NCBI GenBank assembly: GCA_000337115.1
Contig: AOIR01000039.1
Coordinates: 37,092-101,091, forward strand
Length of the DNA stretch: 64,000 nucleotides
Direction of reading: 5' to 3'
Source: Natrinema thermotolerans DSM 11552
GTDB lineage: Archaea > Halobacteriota > Halobacteria > Halobacteriales > Natrialbaceae
Both the position numbers and the translations under genes were made by a program. The notes beneath the pieces were generated by a model, which was given only the letters and a program-made list of their open reading frames with translations, had not been told where the DNA came from and did no database searches. Shown one piece after another: positions 27,964 to 37,482 of this stretch (within the stretch, counting starts at the first letter, position 1; each line of letters opens with the position of its first letter).

Positions 27964-29846
27964 GTGACGGCCGCCGCAGTGCGTTCGCCGACCGCCTCCG
28001 ACGGCTCTCCAACTCCATCGCGCGCACGGGACGGATCGCCCGCTGGGAGGTCACCGCCAGCGCGGGCACCGTCGACCGGAAGACGGCGGTCGCGCTCGTG
28101 GTGTTGGTCCTCGCGGCCGGAACCGCCGGCGTCTCCGTCTCTGACGAGGGGCTCGGCCTCGAGCGCGAGATATACGTCGTCGGCGTCGCCGAGGAGAGTC
28201 AGTACCACGACGTCGCGGTCGAAGCAGAGCAGTTTCGCCCGGTACCACTGGAAGACGTAGTGGCCGAATCCGGTGGCGGGAACGCCGACACCATCGCGCT
28301 TCGGGAGGACGCAAACGTCGACGTGGTGGTGACCCGCGACGGGCGGATCGCCCACGACGGCCCGAACGGCGCGGCGGCCTACGACGAGTTCCGGAGCGCA
28401 GTGGAGACGTACAACGCGAACCTGATGGATCGGGAGTCGGACCAGGCAGCGGCCTACCCTGTCCTCGTCTCCCTCGAGTATCAGGACCGCGACCTCGGGG
28501 GGACGACCGCCGACGGAACGAGGGACGACGGGGGCGGAACCGCGGACGAATCGAGCGATGGCGGGGACGGAACCACCGACGGCGGGACCGACAGCGACGG
28601 TGACGAACCCGCGACCGGTGGCGGCGGGGGCGGGGACGACGGCGGCGACGACCGCCTCCAGGTCCCCAACGTCGGCGGCTCGGGGGCCTCGAGCGCGCCG
28701 GGGACGCCCGGCTCGATCGCGCCGCCGTTCCCCTTCGACTCGCTCGTGTTGGCCTTCCTGTTCGTCGTGCCGATGAACTTCGTGATTCAGGCCTACGGGA
28801 GTACGATCATGGACGAGCGGCTCAACCGCCGCGGCGAACTCCTCCTGGTGTCGCCGGCCTCGAGCCGCGAGATCGTCGCGGGGAAGACACTGCCGTATCT
28901 GCTCGGACTCGTCGGGATCGTCGTCGCGATTGCGGTCGGTATCGGCGGGAGCCCGCTCGCAGTCGCCGCGGCGCTGCCGATCGCCCTGCTCTTCCTGGCA
29001 GCGTCGTTTACCGGCGCGATGTTTGCCCGCTCGTTCAAAGAACTCACGTTCGTGACGGTCACGATCAGCGTCTTTCTGACGACGTATACGTTCATTCCGG
29101 CGATCTTCACCGACGTGAACCCGATCGCGCTGATCTCGCCGCTGACGCTGATCGTGATGGACTTACAGGACGAGTCGGTTCGGCTCGGCGAGTACCTGTT
29201 CTCGACGGGGCCGTTTTACCTGAGCGCGGCGGTACTGTTCCTGCTCGGGGTCGGCGTCTACCGCGAGGAGGACATGTTCGCCCAGAAGCCGATCCCGGCG
29301 AAGGTCCTCGACGCGGTCGCGAACCGGCTCCGGGGCCGGCGGAGCATCGCCCTGCTATCGATCCTCTTTATCCCGTTCGTCTTCGCCGGCCAACTGCTCT
29401 CGGTCGCGCTGTTGTTCGCCGTCCCGGAGGTCGTCGCGGTACCGGCCGTGGTCGTCGCCGCCGCCGCGATCGAGGAACTGGCCAAAAGCGTCGGCGTCTA
29501 CGCCGGGTTCGCCCGCTCGCGGTTCGACGCCACCGCGAAGACCGCCGTCGTCCTCGGCGCGTTCTCGGGGGCCGGCTTCTTCCTCGGCGAGAAGGTCACC
29601 CACGTCGTCCAGTTCGTCGGCCTCCCGGACCTGCTGATCGGAACCGCCGCGTTCGGCCCGGCCGTCTCGAGCGATCCGCTACTACTCGCGGTCGTGTTCC
29701 TCGCACCGCTGGGGCTACACGTCGTGACAGCGATCCCCTCGGCCGTCGGTGCCAGCCGCGGGCGGACCGGCTACGCCGTCGGCTTCCTCGCGGCGACGCT
29801 CGTTCACGTCGCGTACAATCTGGGGGTGTTGACTCTTGTCTCGTGA
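27960..29846 (+). CDS. ABC-2 permease fused to a PrsW-like intramembrane protease domain
   Basis: This 628-residue protein begins with GTG overlapping the upstream stop. The N-terminal half is an ABC-2 permease: one membrane segment near residues 40-55, an external domain with a long Gly/Asp/Thr low-complexity stretch (about 180-240), then a membrane bundle (about 258-420) with MDERLNRRGELLLVSPASSREIVAGK. From about residue 455 a second bundle carries PrsW-type motifs: EELAK (Glu505), GFFLGEK (Glu544), His587 and HVAYN (His616), the metal-ligand pattern of PrsW/Rce1-like glutamic or metalloproteases. A fusion linking export with proteolysis is suggested; the protease substrate is unknown. Confidence 0.85.
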   Translation: MSDGRRSAFADRLRRLSNSIARTGRIARWEVTASAGTVDRKTAVALVVLVLAAGTAGVSVSDEGLGLEREIYVVGVAEESQYHDVAVEAEQFRPVPLEDVVAESGGGNADTIALREDANVDVVVTRDGRIAHDGPNGAAAYDEFRSAVETYNANLMDRESDQAAAYPVLVSLEYQDRDLGGTTADGTRDDGGGTADESSDGGDGTTDGGTDSDGDEPATGGGGGGDDGGDDRLQVPNVGGSGASSAPGTPGSIAPPFPFDSLVLAFLFVVPMNFVIQAYGSTIMDERLNRRGELLLVSPASSREIVAGKTLPYLLGLVGIVVAIAVGIGGSPLAVAAALPIALLFLAASFTGAMFARSFKELTFVTVTISVFLTTYTFIPAIFTDVNPIALISPLTLIVMDLQDESVRLGEYLFSTGPFYLSAAVLFLLGVGVYREEDMFAQKPIPAKVLDAVANRLRGRRSIALLSILFIPFVFAGQLLSVALLFAVPEVVAVPAVVVAAAAIEELAKSVGVYAGFARSRFDATAKTAVVLGAFSGAGFFLGEKVTHVVQFVGLPDLLIGTAAFGPAVSSDPLLLAVVFLAPLGLHVVTAIPSAVGASRGRTGYAVGFLAATLVHVAYNLGVLTLVS

Positions 29847-30987
29847 CGGCGATCCCGGTCGGGACCGGGACGCGGAACCGCGCGGTCCGAACCCGCCGCA
29901 AGCCGACGGCGAGGCCGACACCGGCTCGAGCCGGCGAGCCAGTTGGGCGGTTGCCCGCCGCGAGCTGGGATCGCTGCGCTCCGAGAAGACGATCATCCTG
30001 GCGCTGGCGATCCAGCTGTTCATCGCGGCCTTTTCCTCGTTTCTGGTCGTCGGGCTCGTCTCGCTGTACGATCCTGGGGCCGTCGACAGCTACGAGCTAG
30101 ATGTCGCGGTCACTGGCGACGACACCGAGACCCTGCTGTCGGTCGCGAACGAACGCGACGGCGTCACTGCCCGGCAATTCGACGACCGTGGGGCGGCCTA
30201 CGAGGCGTTCGATGCCGGGTCCGTTTCGGCCGTCCTCGACGCCAACCGGAACGACGACGGGCGGCTCAGCGTCAGGGTGACGGCTCCGGAGGAGGGGATC
30301 CGGACGACCCTGCTCGTGGTCCAGCTGCGGGACACCCTCCAGCAGGTCGAACGCGTCGAGCGCCAGCGAAACGCCGACGCCGGGCGGCTCGAGCGCTCGC
30401 CGGTCCCCGTGCCGAGCGAGATCGAGGCCAGCCCGTACGTCGGCTTCACCTACACGATCCTGGTGCCGCTGCTTTGCTTCCTGCCGGTGTTCATCAGTGG
30501 CTCGATCGCCGTCGACTCGCTGATCGAGGAGCGCCAGCGGGGCACCCTCGAGCTGCTCCGGGTCGCGCCGCTGTCGCTCGCCGAGGTGGTCGACGCGAAG
30601 CTGCTGGCGATCGCGGCGCTGGCACCGGTCCAGGCGATCGCCTGGCTGGCGTTGCTCGCCGTCAACGGGACGGCGATCGCCGGCCCGGTCGCGCTCGTCG
30701 CGCTGGTCGCCGCGCTGTCCTTGCTCGTGGTGACCGGCGGCGTCGCGGTCGCGCTGTGGGCCCCCGACAGGCGACAGGCACAGTTGCTCTACTCCATGGC
30801 CACCGTCGGCGCGCTGGTCGTCGCGACGGTCCTGCCGGAACACCCTGCAAACACCGTCGCGAAGTTCGCGATCGGCAATCCGACGACGACCACATGGGGA
30901 CTGCTCGCCGGCTACTGCCTGCTCGCGATCGCCGCGTTCCTCGCGCTGCAACGCGGCGTCGACCGCCTCGAGCCGGAGTCGCTCTGA
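29836..30987 (+). CDS. ABC-2 type permease protein
   Basis: This 383-residue protein has one N-terminal membrane segment (IILALAIQLFIAAFSSFLVVGLV), an external domain of about 130 residues (GDDTETLLSVANERDG to ASPYVGFTYTI) and five further membrane segments. The cytoplasmic loop DSLIEERQRGTLELLRVAPLSLAEVV is the coupling-helix pattern of ABC-2 permeases. The start is TTG at 29836, overlapping the previous gene by 11 bp. It forms a transporter with the ATPase at 27046 and the PrsW-fused permease. Confidence 0.85.
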   Translation: MSRDGDPGRDRDAEPRGPNPPQADGEADTGSSRRASWAVARRELGSLRSEKTIILALAIQLFIAAFSSFLVVGLVSLYDPGAVDSYELDVAVTGDDTETLLSVANERDGVTARQFDDRGAAYEAFDAGSVSAVLDANRNDDGRLSVRVTAPEEGIRTTLLVVQLRDTLQQVERVERQRNADAGRLERSPVPVPSEIEASPYVGFTYTILVPLLCFLPVFISGSIAVDSLIEERQRGTLELLRVAPLSLAEVVDAKLLAIAALAPVQAIAWLALLAVNGTAIAGPVALVALVAALSLLVVTGGVAVALWAPDRRQAQLLYSMATVGALVVATVLPEHPANTVAKFAIGNPTTTTWGLLAGYCLLAIAAFLALQRGVDRLEPESL

Positions 30988-31068
30988 CGGGGATCGGGCG
31001 CCGGCGCCGTCCGGCGGAACCGGGGGAGATCCGAAACGATTAGTCGCTTCCCGAATGCGTATGCGGTA

Positions 31069-32940
31069 ATGAGCGATTCGGATCCTCCCGACCGGCAACG
31101 GACGAACCGAGAGCCGCCCGGCGGGGGCTACAGGACCGACGACTCGACGGAGCAAGAACAGGTCCGCGAAGCGGTCGAACGATCCAGAAGCGGGGCCCCG
31201 GCGGTCGGCGCGGTCGTGCGCGACCGGTTTTCCTCCGACGAGATCTTCCAGCGGATCGTCGCGGCCGCCGACGAGGAGGTCACCTCGGGGGGTCGCGAAC
31301 TGTTCTTCAGCGGCCTCGCAGCCGGTTTCGCCATCACGATCACGTTTCTGCTGTACGCGACGTTGACCGCCTCGACCGACGGTCATCCCATCCTGAGCAA
31401 GCTGTTGTATCCGCTGGGCTTTATCTACATCATCATCGGCGGCTACCAGCTCTACACCGAGAACACGCTGCCGCCGGTCGCGCTCACCTTGGAGCGGTTG
31501 GCCAGTATTCCCGCACTGCTTCGTCACTGGTCGATCGTCCTCGTGGGCAACTTCGCCGGCGGCGCGCTCGGCGCGCTCGCGCTCTCCTACGGCGGCGTCT
31601 TCGACGACGACTCGGCGGCCGCGGCGATGGATCTCGCCCGACACGGCGTCGAGACGTCGTGGTGGACGCTGTTTTCCAAGGCGGCCTTCGCGGGCCTGAT
31701 CGTCGCCGGCGTCGTCTGGATCGTCTACGCCTCCCGCGACACCATCTCGCGGCTGGTCGTCGTCTACATGGCCTTCCTCGCGATCCCGCTGGGCGACCTG
31801 TTCCACGTCGTCGTCTCCTTTACCGAGATGGTCTATCTGGTCCTGGCCGGCGAACTCGCCGTCCTGACCGGACTCTACGGGTTCGTCCTGCCGGTCCTGC
31901 TCGGCAACACCATCGGCGGGATCGTCCTCGTCACCGTCGTCAACTACTTCCAGACCAGCGAACACCGCCTCGAGTCGGCCCGGTTCGAGGGGGCCGACCG
32001 CCAACTCTCGATTCGGGAGTGGCTGTTCGGCAGCTATGCCGGCCGCTCGTACGTGCCGCTGATCGACACCGCGGAGGCCCACGCGAGCGAGAACGGCGAC
32101 TATCGGGTCCTCGTCCCGATCGCCAACCCCCGCACAGAGTCGACGATCGTCGATCTGGCCTGCCGGCTCGCCAGCGGCCACGAGAACGCGACGGTCCACG
32201 CCGTCCACATCGTCCAGATGCCGGGTCGGGCGTCGATGCGGTACGGCGCGGGCCAGACCGAACGCATCGTCTCCGAGTCCGAGGACCGCATGGAGACCGT
32301 CCGCCAGCGCGCGGCCTCCTACGACGTCGACTTCGAGACGTCGACGGTCGTCTCGCATCGCTCGTTCGAGGACGTCTTCGACACCGCGGAACGGGAACGG
32401 GCCGACCTCGTGGTTCTCGGCTGGGGCGATGACCGTCCCTGGGGCCAAGGCCGTGCCGAGGGCCGGATGAACGAACTGACCAGCAACCTCCCCTGTGACT
32501 TCCTCATCCTCAAGGACCGGGAGCTGGATACCTCCCGGATTCTGCTCCCGACCGCCGGCGGCCCGGACTCGGATCTGAGTGCCGAAGTCGCGCGTACGCT
32601 CCGGGACCATTCTGGTGCCGAGATCACGCTGCAACACGTCGTCGCCAGCCCCGACGACCGGGAACGCGGCGAGGAGTTCCTCGCCGAGTGGGCCGCCGAA
32701 CGCGACCTCGAGGACGCCGAACTCGTCGTCGACGACTCCGGCGACGTCGAGCGAGAGATCTGTCGCCGGTCCCGGGACAACACGCTCATCCTCATCGGCG
32801 CGACCGAGGAGGGGGTGATTTCGCGGCTGATGAGCGACTCGCTGCACATGGACGTCGTCAACGAGGTCGACAGTTCGGTCCTGTTGGCCGAACGACCCAG
32901 CGACCGTACCGTCATCCAGCGGCTGTTCGGGCACTGGTAG
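31069..32940 (+). CDS. Formate/nitrite transporter (FNT) domain fused to two universal-stress domains
   Basis: This 623-residue protein has a cytoplasmic N-terminus of about 85 residues, an FNT-type membrane domain with six segments (about 90-300; LLRHWSIVLVGNFAGGALGAL and FLAIPLGDLFHVVVSFTEM), then two Usp-like domains (about 330-475 and 480-610; ADLVVLGWGDDRPWGQGRAEGR; NTLILIGATEEGVISRL). FNT channels move formate, nitrite or hydrosulfide as acids. The fused Usp pair probably gates the channel by binding a nucleotide. FNT-Usp fusions are not the textbook architecture. It is a single gene. Confidence 0.88.
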   Translation: MSDSDPPDRQRTNREPPGGGYRTDDSTEQEQVREAVERSRSGAPAVGAVVRDRFSSDEIFQRIVAAADEEVTSGGRELFFSGLAAGFAITITFLLYATLTASTDGHPILSKLLYPLGFIYIIIGGYQLYTENTLPPVALTLERLASIPALLRHWSIVLVGNFAGGALGALALSYGGVFDDDSAAAAMDLARHGVETSWWTLFSKAAFAGLIVAGVVWIVYASRDTISRLVVVYMAFLAIPLGDLFHVVVSFTEMVYLVLAGELAVLTGLYGFVLPVLLGNTIGGIVLVTVVNYFQTSEHRLESARFEGADRQLSIREWLFGSYAGRSYVPLIDTAEAHASENGDYRVLVPIANPRTESTIVDLACRLASGHENATVHAVHIVQMPGRASMRYGAGQTERIVSESEDRMETVRQRAASYDVDFETSTVVSHRSFEDVFDTAERERADLVVLGWGDDRPWGQGRAEGRMNELTSNLPCDFLILKDRELDTSRILLPTAGGPDSDLSAEVARTLRDHSGAEITLQHVVASPDDRERGEEFLAEWAAERDLEDAELVVDDSGDVEREICRRSRDNTLILIGATEEGVISRLMSDSLHMDVVNEVDSSVLLAERPSDRTVIQRLFGHW

Positions 32941-33080
32941 CCGGCGACGGATCACGAACCCCTCGCTGGACCGTCGGCGCCGAACACACGTCCGGTTCAG
33001 GAGACGATGCCGGAATCGAGCGATGTGGTATCGTTTGCCGCACCACGTACCGTTTTCCGGCCGGTTCTCGTAGCGCCGGT

Positions 33081-34055
33081 ATGGAATACACCACCCTCGG
33101 GTCGACCGGCATGCAGGTCAGCCGCATCTGTCTGGGCTGTATGAGCTTCGGCTCGAGCGACTGGCGCGAGTGGGTCTTGGAGGACGAGGCGAGCAAAGAG
33201 ATCATCGACCGGGCGATCGATCTGGGGATCAACTTCTTCGATACCGCAAACATGTACTCCCGGGGCGAGTCCGAACGGATCCTCGGCGAGGCCCTCGAGG
33301 GCCGTCGCGACGAGGCGGTCGTCGCCACGAAGGGGTTCTTCCGGATGCGCGAGGACGACCCGAACTCGGGCGGGCTCTCGCGGAAGGCGATCGAACAGGA
33401 ACTGGCGGCCAGCCGCGAGCGGCTCGGGATGGAGACGATCGATCTCTATCAGCCCCACCGGTGGGATTACGACACGCCGGTCGAGACGACCCTGCGGGCG
33501 CTCGACGATGCCGTCCGCCGGGGCCATGTGCGCTACATCGGTGCCTCCTCGATGTGGGCCCACCAGTTCGCCGAGTCCCTGGGGACGAGCGACCGGCTCG
33601 GCCTCGAGCGATTTCAAACGATGCAGAACCACTACAACCTCGTCTACCGCGAGGAAGAGCGGGAGATGCTACCGCTGTGTGACAAGGAAGACGTCGGCGT
33701 CATCCCGTGGTCGCCGATGGCTCGGGGCTATCTCACCCGGCCCCACGAGGAGATCGACGCGACGGCCCGCGGCGAGACCGAGGAGTACCTGTACGAACAC
33801 CCCTACCGCGAGGGCGGCGGTCGAGAGATCAACGAGCGGGTCGCCGAGGTCGCTGCCGATAAGGGTGCAACGATGGCCCAAATCGCCCTCGCGTGGCTGC
33901 TCCACAAGGACTGGGTCGACGCGCCGATCGTCGGGACCACCAGCGTCGAACACCTAGAGCAGGCGGTCGAAGCCCTCGAGATCGACCTCTCGGACTCCGA
34001 CATGGCCTACCTCGAGGAGCCCTACGAGCCGGTGCCGGTGTCCGGCCACCAGTAA
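33081..34055 (+). CDS. Aldo/keto reductase
   Basis: This 324-residue TIM-barrel AKR has the N-terminal MEYTTLGSTGMQVSRICLGC, catalytic Asp/Tyr in NFFDTANMYSRG, Lys in VVATKGFF, and His in LYQPHRWDYDTP; the C-terminal PIVGTTSVEHLEQAVEALE binds NADP(H). It reduces aldehydes or ketones, or oxidises the alcohol. The substrate is not evident. It is a stand-alone gene downstream of the FNT-Usp gene (141 bp apart). Confidence 0.92.
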   Translation: MEYTTLGSTGMQVSRICLGCMSFGSSDWREWVLEDEASKEIIDRAIDLGINFFDTANMYSRGESERILGEALEGRRDEAVVATKGFFRMREDDPNSGGLSRKAIEQELAASRERLGMETIDLYQPHRWDYDTPVETTLRALDDAVRRGHVRYIGASSMWAHQFAESLGTSDRLGLERFQTMQNHYNLVYREEEREMLPLCDKEDVGVIPWSPMARGYLTRPHEEIDATARGETEEYLYEHPYREGGGREINERVAEVAADKGATMAQIALAWLLHKDWVDAPIVGTTSVEHLEQAVEALEIDLSDSDMAYLEEPYEPVPVSGHQ

Positions 34056-34103
34056 GCGAGTGCCGAGCGACACGGCGCGCCGATTACGGGTTCGGGTGCC
34101 CCG

Positions 34104-34328
34104 TCACTCCCGCGAACAGGAGCCGTCGTCGGTCGTATCGATACCTAACAGGTAGTTGCCGCCACAGAAGCGGGCCGTCGCGTTGAACAGCAGGCCCGCC
34201 GCCCCGACGGCCAGCACTGCCGCGGTCGCGCGGCGGCCGGCGACCAGCGCGGCGACGGCAACCGCAAGCACCCAACTGCCCAGGACGGCCCTGACGATTC
34301 GATCCAGTCCGCCGACGTTTCGCTGCAT
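34104..34328 (-). CDS. YgaP-type DUF2892 small membrane protein
   Basis: This 74-residue protein has two membrane segments (AVLGSWVLAVAVAALVAG and ATAAVLAVGAAGLLFNA) and an N-terminal NVGGLDRIVRAVLG, the DUF2892 signature. Relatives are fused to rhodanese in YgaP. The C-terminal CGGNYLLGIDT motif is conserved. The start is ATG at 34328, the longer frame being Arg-rich shadow. Confidence 0.8.
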   Translation of the reverse strand: MQRNVGGLDRIVRAVLGSWVLAVAVAALVAGRRATAAVLAVGAAGLLFNATARFCGGNYLLGIDTTDDGSCSRE

Positions 34329-34465
34329 ACGCGAGCGGAGGGGCTGCGAGGACGTATCCGTTCGGCCGAAAATATCGGCCCCGTTTATCCCTGCGGGCCG
34401 GCGCTGCGTTCGCTCGCGGCCCGCCGGGGGCAATCGTTTTCAGCGTCTTATTCGAAGGCTGACTC

Positions 34466-35122
34466 ATGAAACGCGTTCGCATCACGCTCAGTCCGCGAGG
34501 GGCGTACGCGCCGCCGATATACGAACGCCTCGCGGGCGGCGCGAGCTACCTCGAGCGGGCCCTGATCGTCAACTGGAACGTCTCGTCCCCGCCGACGGGG
34601 TTCCTGTTCCGGCTCGAGGGCGAGTACCGGCGTTTCGAAGGCGAACTCGCCGACAGCCCGATGGTCTCGGACTACGAGGTGCTCCCGATCACGGACCGGG
34701 CGTGTTACTGCTTTCTCGAGGGAGAGGTCTCGGTCGCCGCGCGGGCGCTGTTCGAGAACTTCACTCGCGGGAGCCTCATGACGGTACCGCCGATCGAGTG
34801 CAACGACGACGGGACGAACACGTTCTCCATCGTCGGGACGGAGACCGACATCCAGACCGCGGTCGACGGCGTCCCCGAGGGCGTCGGCGTGACCCTCGTG
34901 CAGGTCGGTGGAAAGCGAGTCGCCGCCGACAGCGTCGTCGGCCGACTACCACCCCGGCAGCGTGAAGCGGTCGAAACGGCCCTCGAACTGGGCTATTACG
35001 ACGTTCCGCGGGATGTGACGACCGAAGCCGTCGCCGACGAACTCGACTGCGCGACCGCGACGGCGGCTGAACACCTCCAGAAGGCCGAGTCGACGGTGAT
35101 GGCGTCCCTGTTTGGAACGTGA
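34466..35122 (+). CDS. Bacterio-opsin-activator-like HTH regulator
   Basis: This 218-residue protein has an N-terminal ligand/GAF-like BAT domain (VRITLSPRGAYAPPIYERLAGG to about residue 150) and a C-terminal HTH_10 domain: LPPRQREAVETALELGYYDVPRDVTTEAVADELDCATATAAEHLQKAE. Haloarchaea have many such regulators; Bat itself controls bacterio-opsin. The target is unknown. The start is ATG at 34466. Confidence 0.88.
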   Translation: MKRVRITLSPRGAYAPPIYERLAGGASYLERALIVNWNVSSPPTGFLFRLEGEYRRFEGELADSPMVSDYEVLPITDRACYCFLEGEVSVAARALFENFTRGSLMTVPPIECNDDGTNTFSIVGTETDIQTAVDGVPEGVGVTLVQVGGKRVAADSVVGRLPPRQREAVETALELGYYDVPRDVTTEAVADELDCATATAAEHLQKAESTVMASLFGT

Positions 35123-35182
35123 GGACGAAAACAGCCGGCGCGGGCGACCGCCGGCCGTCTGACCGGGGCGCTAGCGGCGCGG

Positions 35183-36079
35183 TCAGTTCGGTTCCGAACC
35201 GGCGGTTGGGTGAACCGCGAGGACCGGGACGGGCGCGCGTCTGACGAACCGTTCCGTCGTACTCCCCAGGAGGACTCGATCGAAGCCAGTCCGACCGTGG
35301 GTCCCCATCGCGACGAGGTCGATGTCGTGGTCATCGACGTACTCGAGGAGACCCTGCGACGGGATGTCCTTTTGGACGTGCGTCTCGACGTCGAGCCCTG
35401 CATCCCGCACCGCCGCGGCGACCGTTTCGACCGCGGTTTCCGCGTCGGACTCGAACTGGGCGAGGATATCGTTGGGGGCCATGATGCTCGGCCTGCCCGC
35501 GACGGTGCTGACGTCGACGACGCTGACGACGTGGACCGTCGCGTCCGCCCGCGTCGCGATCGCGAGCGCGTGGTCGACCGCGGCGGCGGCCGGCTCGCTG
35601 CCGTCGGTCGGCAACAGTATCTCGTCGTAGCCCCCGGCCCACTCGCTTCGCTCGGTCACGCGGGCGGTCATCACCGGCACGCCCGACTGACGGACGACGC
35701 GTTCGGTGACGCTGCCGGTGAGATAGCGGTTCACGCCGGTTCGGCCGTGGGTCCCCATCGCGATGAGATCGATGTCGTGTTCCCCGACGTACTCGAGGAT
35801 CGTCGCTGCCGGGCTACCCTTCAGGACCGCCGACCGAACCCGATCGGTGTCGGTCATCGTCTCGATTCGTTCGACCGCGGCCGCCGCTTCGTCCTCGAGG
35901 CGCTCGACGAACGCCGGGCTGACGCCGCCGGCGTCGAAGACGCCGCCCGCAGCGCTCACGTCGACGACGCTGACGACGTGGACCATCGCGTCGAACCACC
36001 GCGCGAGCCCCAGCGCGTGACCGGCGACTCGAGCCGCGTGATCGCTACCGTCGGTCGGAACGAGAATGGAATCGTACAT
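35183..36079 (-). CDS. Tandem universal stress protein (two UspA domains)
   Basis: This 298-residue protein has two Usp domains in tandem. Each starts with ILVPTDGSDHAARV or ILLPTDGSEPAAAA and ends with the ATP-binding motif: IDLIAMGTHGRTGVNRYLTGSVTERVV in the first, IDLVAMGTHGRTGFDRVLLGSTTERFV in the second. Both keep the G-2x-G-9x-G(S/T) nucleotide loop, so both probably bind ATP. The tandem arose by duplication. Common in haloarchaea, they act in stress survival. Confidence 0.93.
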   Translation of the reverse strand: MYDSILVPTDGSDHAARVAGHALGLARWFDAMVHVVSVVDVSAAGGVFDAGGVSPAFVERLEDEAAAAVERIETMTDTDRVRSAVLKGSPAATILEYVGEHDIDLIAMGTHGRTGVNRYLTGSVTERVVRQSGVPVMTARVTERSEWAGGYDEILLPTDGSEPAAAAVDHALAIATRADATVHVVSVVDVSTVAGRPSIMAPNDILAQFESDAETAVETVAAAVRDAGLDVETHVQKDIPSQGLLEYVDDHDIDLVAMGTHGRTGFDRVLLGSTTERFVRRAPVPVLAVHPTAGSEPN

Positions 36080-36137
36080 GAATCAGCAAACGCGGCCGCG
36101 TCGCTTAAATCGGTCCCGTCGATCCTGCGGGCCGGGA

Positions 36138-36380
36138 CTACACGCCAGCGACGAGCGCGGCGAGTACGGCGCCGTGCCAGAGGACGATCGCCGCCGTGTA
36201 TCGGGGCTCTGCCGTCGGCACCGGCGGGCGACGAACGATCGCATCCCAGAGGAATCCGGTCGACAGCAGCGCGCCCGCGAGGAGGCCGTACCGAACGTCG
36301 ACGGCCAGATACAGCCCGAGGACGGCCCCGAGGAGCAGGGACGCGAACATGCCGACGAGCAGTCGATCGTAGTGATCCAT
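36138..36380 (-). CDS. Small membrane protein, haloarchaeal
   Basis: This 80-residue hydrophobic protein has three probable membrane helices (LLVGMFASLLLGAVLGLYL; YGLLAGALLSTGFLWDAIV; YTAAIVLWHGAVLAALVAGV) with a short Pro-rich loop. No recognised family. It lies 58 bp beyond the end of the Usp gene's start region and has its own ATG at 36380. Function unknown. Confidence 0.6.
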   Translation of the reverse strand: MDHYDRLLVGMFASLLLGAVLGLYLAVDVRYGLLAGALLSTGFLWDAIVRRPPVPTAEPRYTAAIVLWHGAVLAALVAGV

Positions 36381-36522
36381 CTTCCTACGTGGATGTAATG
36401 GACCCGACTCGAAAGGGCATACGTCGATTCCGAGCCGGCTGGAGTCGTGACAAGGACTGAAGGTCCCGAAGACCGGTGTTTACTACAATCGGACGGAACT
36501 CGAGATGGACTCGAGGGGGCCG

Positions 36523-37062
36523 TTAGGAGAGGCGAGCGGCGACGTCGGCCTCGGTGATGATCCCGACGGTCTCGCCGGCCTCGGTGATCATCACGGCCTT
36601 GTAATGCTCGAGCAGGTTACTGATCTCGTCCAACGTGGCGTCTTTCGAGACGGTCGGGAAGCTCTCGCTCATGTGTTCCTCGATCGGTTCGTCGCGGTCC
36701 TCGGAGTCGAGGTGGACGAGGTCGCTCTGACTGATCGAACCGACCGGAATCCCGTCCTGAATGACCGCCAGCTGGGAGTAGGCCTCCTTCTCCATTCGCT
36801 GGGCGGCCTCGCTGACCGGGTCGTCGGGCGAGACGCTGACGACTGCCTCGTTCATCAGGTCCGCGGCGCGGATGACGTCGTGCTCGGCCGTCTCCAGCGC
36901 GTTGACGATCCGTCGGAGCGTCGACAGCCGCGGGTCGACGTCGCCGCCCTCGATGCGGGCGATCAGCGGCTGGGAGACGTCGGCCGTCTCGGCGAGTTCG
37001 CTCTGGGTGAGTCCGAGGTCGGTACGACGTTGGCGCAGGTCGGCGGGCGTCGGAAGCTCCAT
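36523..37062 (-). CDS. XRE-type HTH plus CBS-pair transcription regulator
   Basis: This 179-residue protein has an N-terminal Cro/C1 HTH (LRQRRTDLGLTQSELAETADVSQPLIARIE, residues 7-40) and two CBS domains (about 66-118 and 125-178; ends in VGIITEADVAARL). CBS pairs bind adenine nucleotides, so DNA binding is probably tuned by energy charge. This architecture is conserved in archaea. The start is ATG at 37062 (MELPTPADLRQ), with a stretch of AT-rich promoter at 37065-37095. Confidence 0.9.
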   Translation of the reverse strand: MELPTPADLRQRRTDLGLTQSELAETADVSQPLIARIEGGDVDPRLSTLRRIVNALETAEHDVIRAADLMNEAVVSVSPDDPVSEAAQRMEKEAYSQLAVIQDGIPVGSISQSDLVHLDSEDRDEPIEEHMSESFPTVSKDATLDEISNLLEHYKAVMITEAGETVGIITEADVAARLS

Positions 37063-37125
37063 ACGGAACAATAACTGCGGGTTATAGAAAGAGCTTTGGG
37101 TCCCTCGGCACCGCGTCGCGAGTCG

Positions 37126-37482
37126 CTACTCGTCGTCGTCGGGGACTTCGGCGATATCGACGACCGACAGCGGCACGTCCCGCAGCGCGCCGCCGACCTC
37201 GCTTTTCGCGATTCGGGAGGCGTGTTCCTCGCCGTCGGCGTTGAACACTTCCATCTCGAGTGCGAGTCCGACCAAGGCGGTGTCGGCCGCGATAAAGGCC
37301 GAGTCGAAGGGTTCGCCACAGGCGGGACAGCCCGTCGCGCCGACCTCGACCTCGACGTAGTCCATGTCTTCGCTGTTGAGTCGCTTCCCGGCTTCGCTGA
37401 CGGCGACGCCGATCGCGTCGTCGATCTGCTCGACGTCACGAACGAGCCATGCCGCTTCCATCGCGACGAGATAATTGCCCAT
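37126..37482 (-). CDS. UPF0212/DUF555 family protein
   Basis: This 118-residue protein starts with MGNYLVAMEAAWLVRDV and has GATGCPACGEPFDSAFIAA with a CPxC metal-binding pair; it matches the archaeal UPF0212 (DUF555) family. No function is known. The ATG at 37482 gives the standard length; the 44-codon N-terminal extension is shadow sequence. Confidence 0.88.
   Translation of the reverse strand: MGNYLVAMEAAWLVRDVEQIDDAIGVAVSEAGKRLNSEDMDYVEVEVGATGCPACGEPFDSAFIAADTALVGLALEMEVFNADGEEHASRIAKSEVGGALRDVPLSVVDIAEVPDDDE

Noticed and set aside
30097..32955. 952-codon minus-strand open frame over the ABC permease and FNT-Usp genes
   Set aside because: Antisense to well-supported genes, Arg/Asp-rich, no family motifs.
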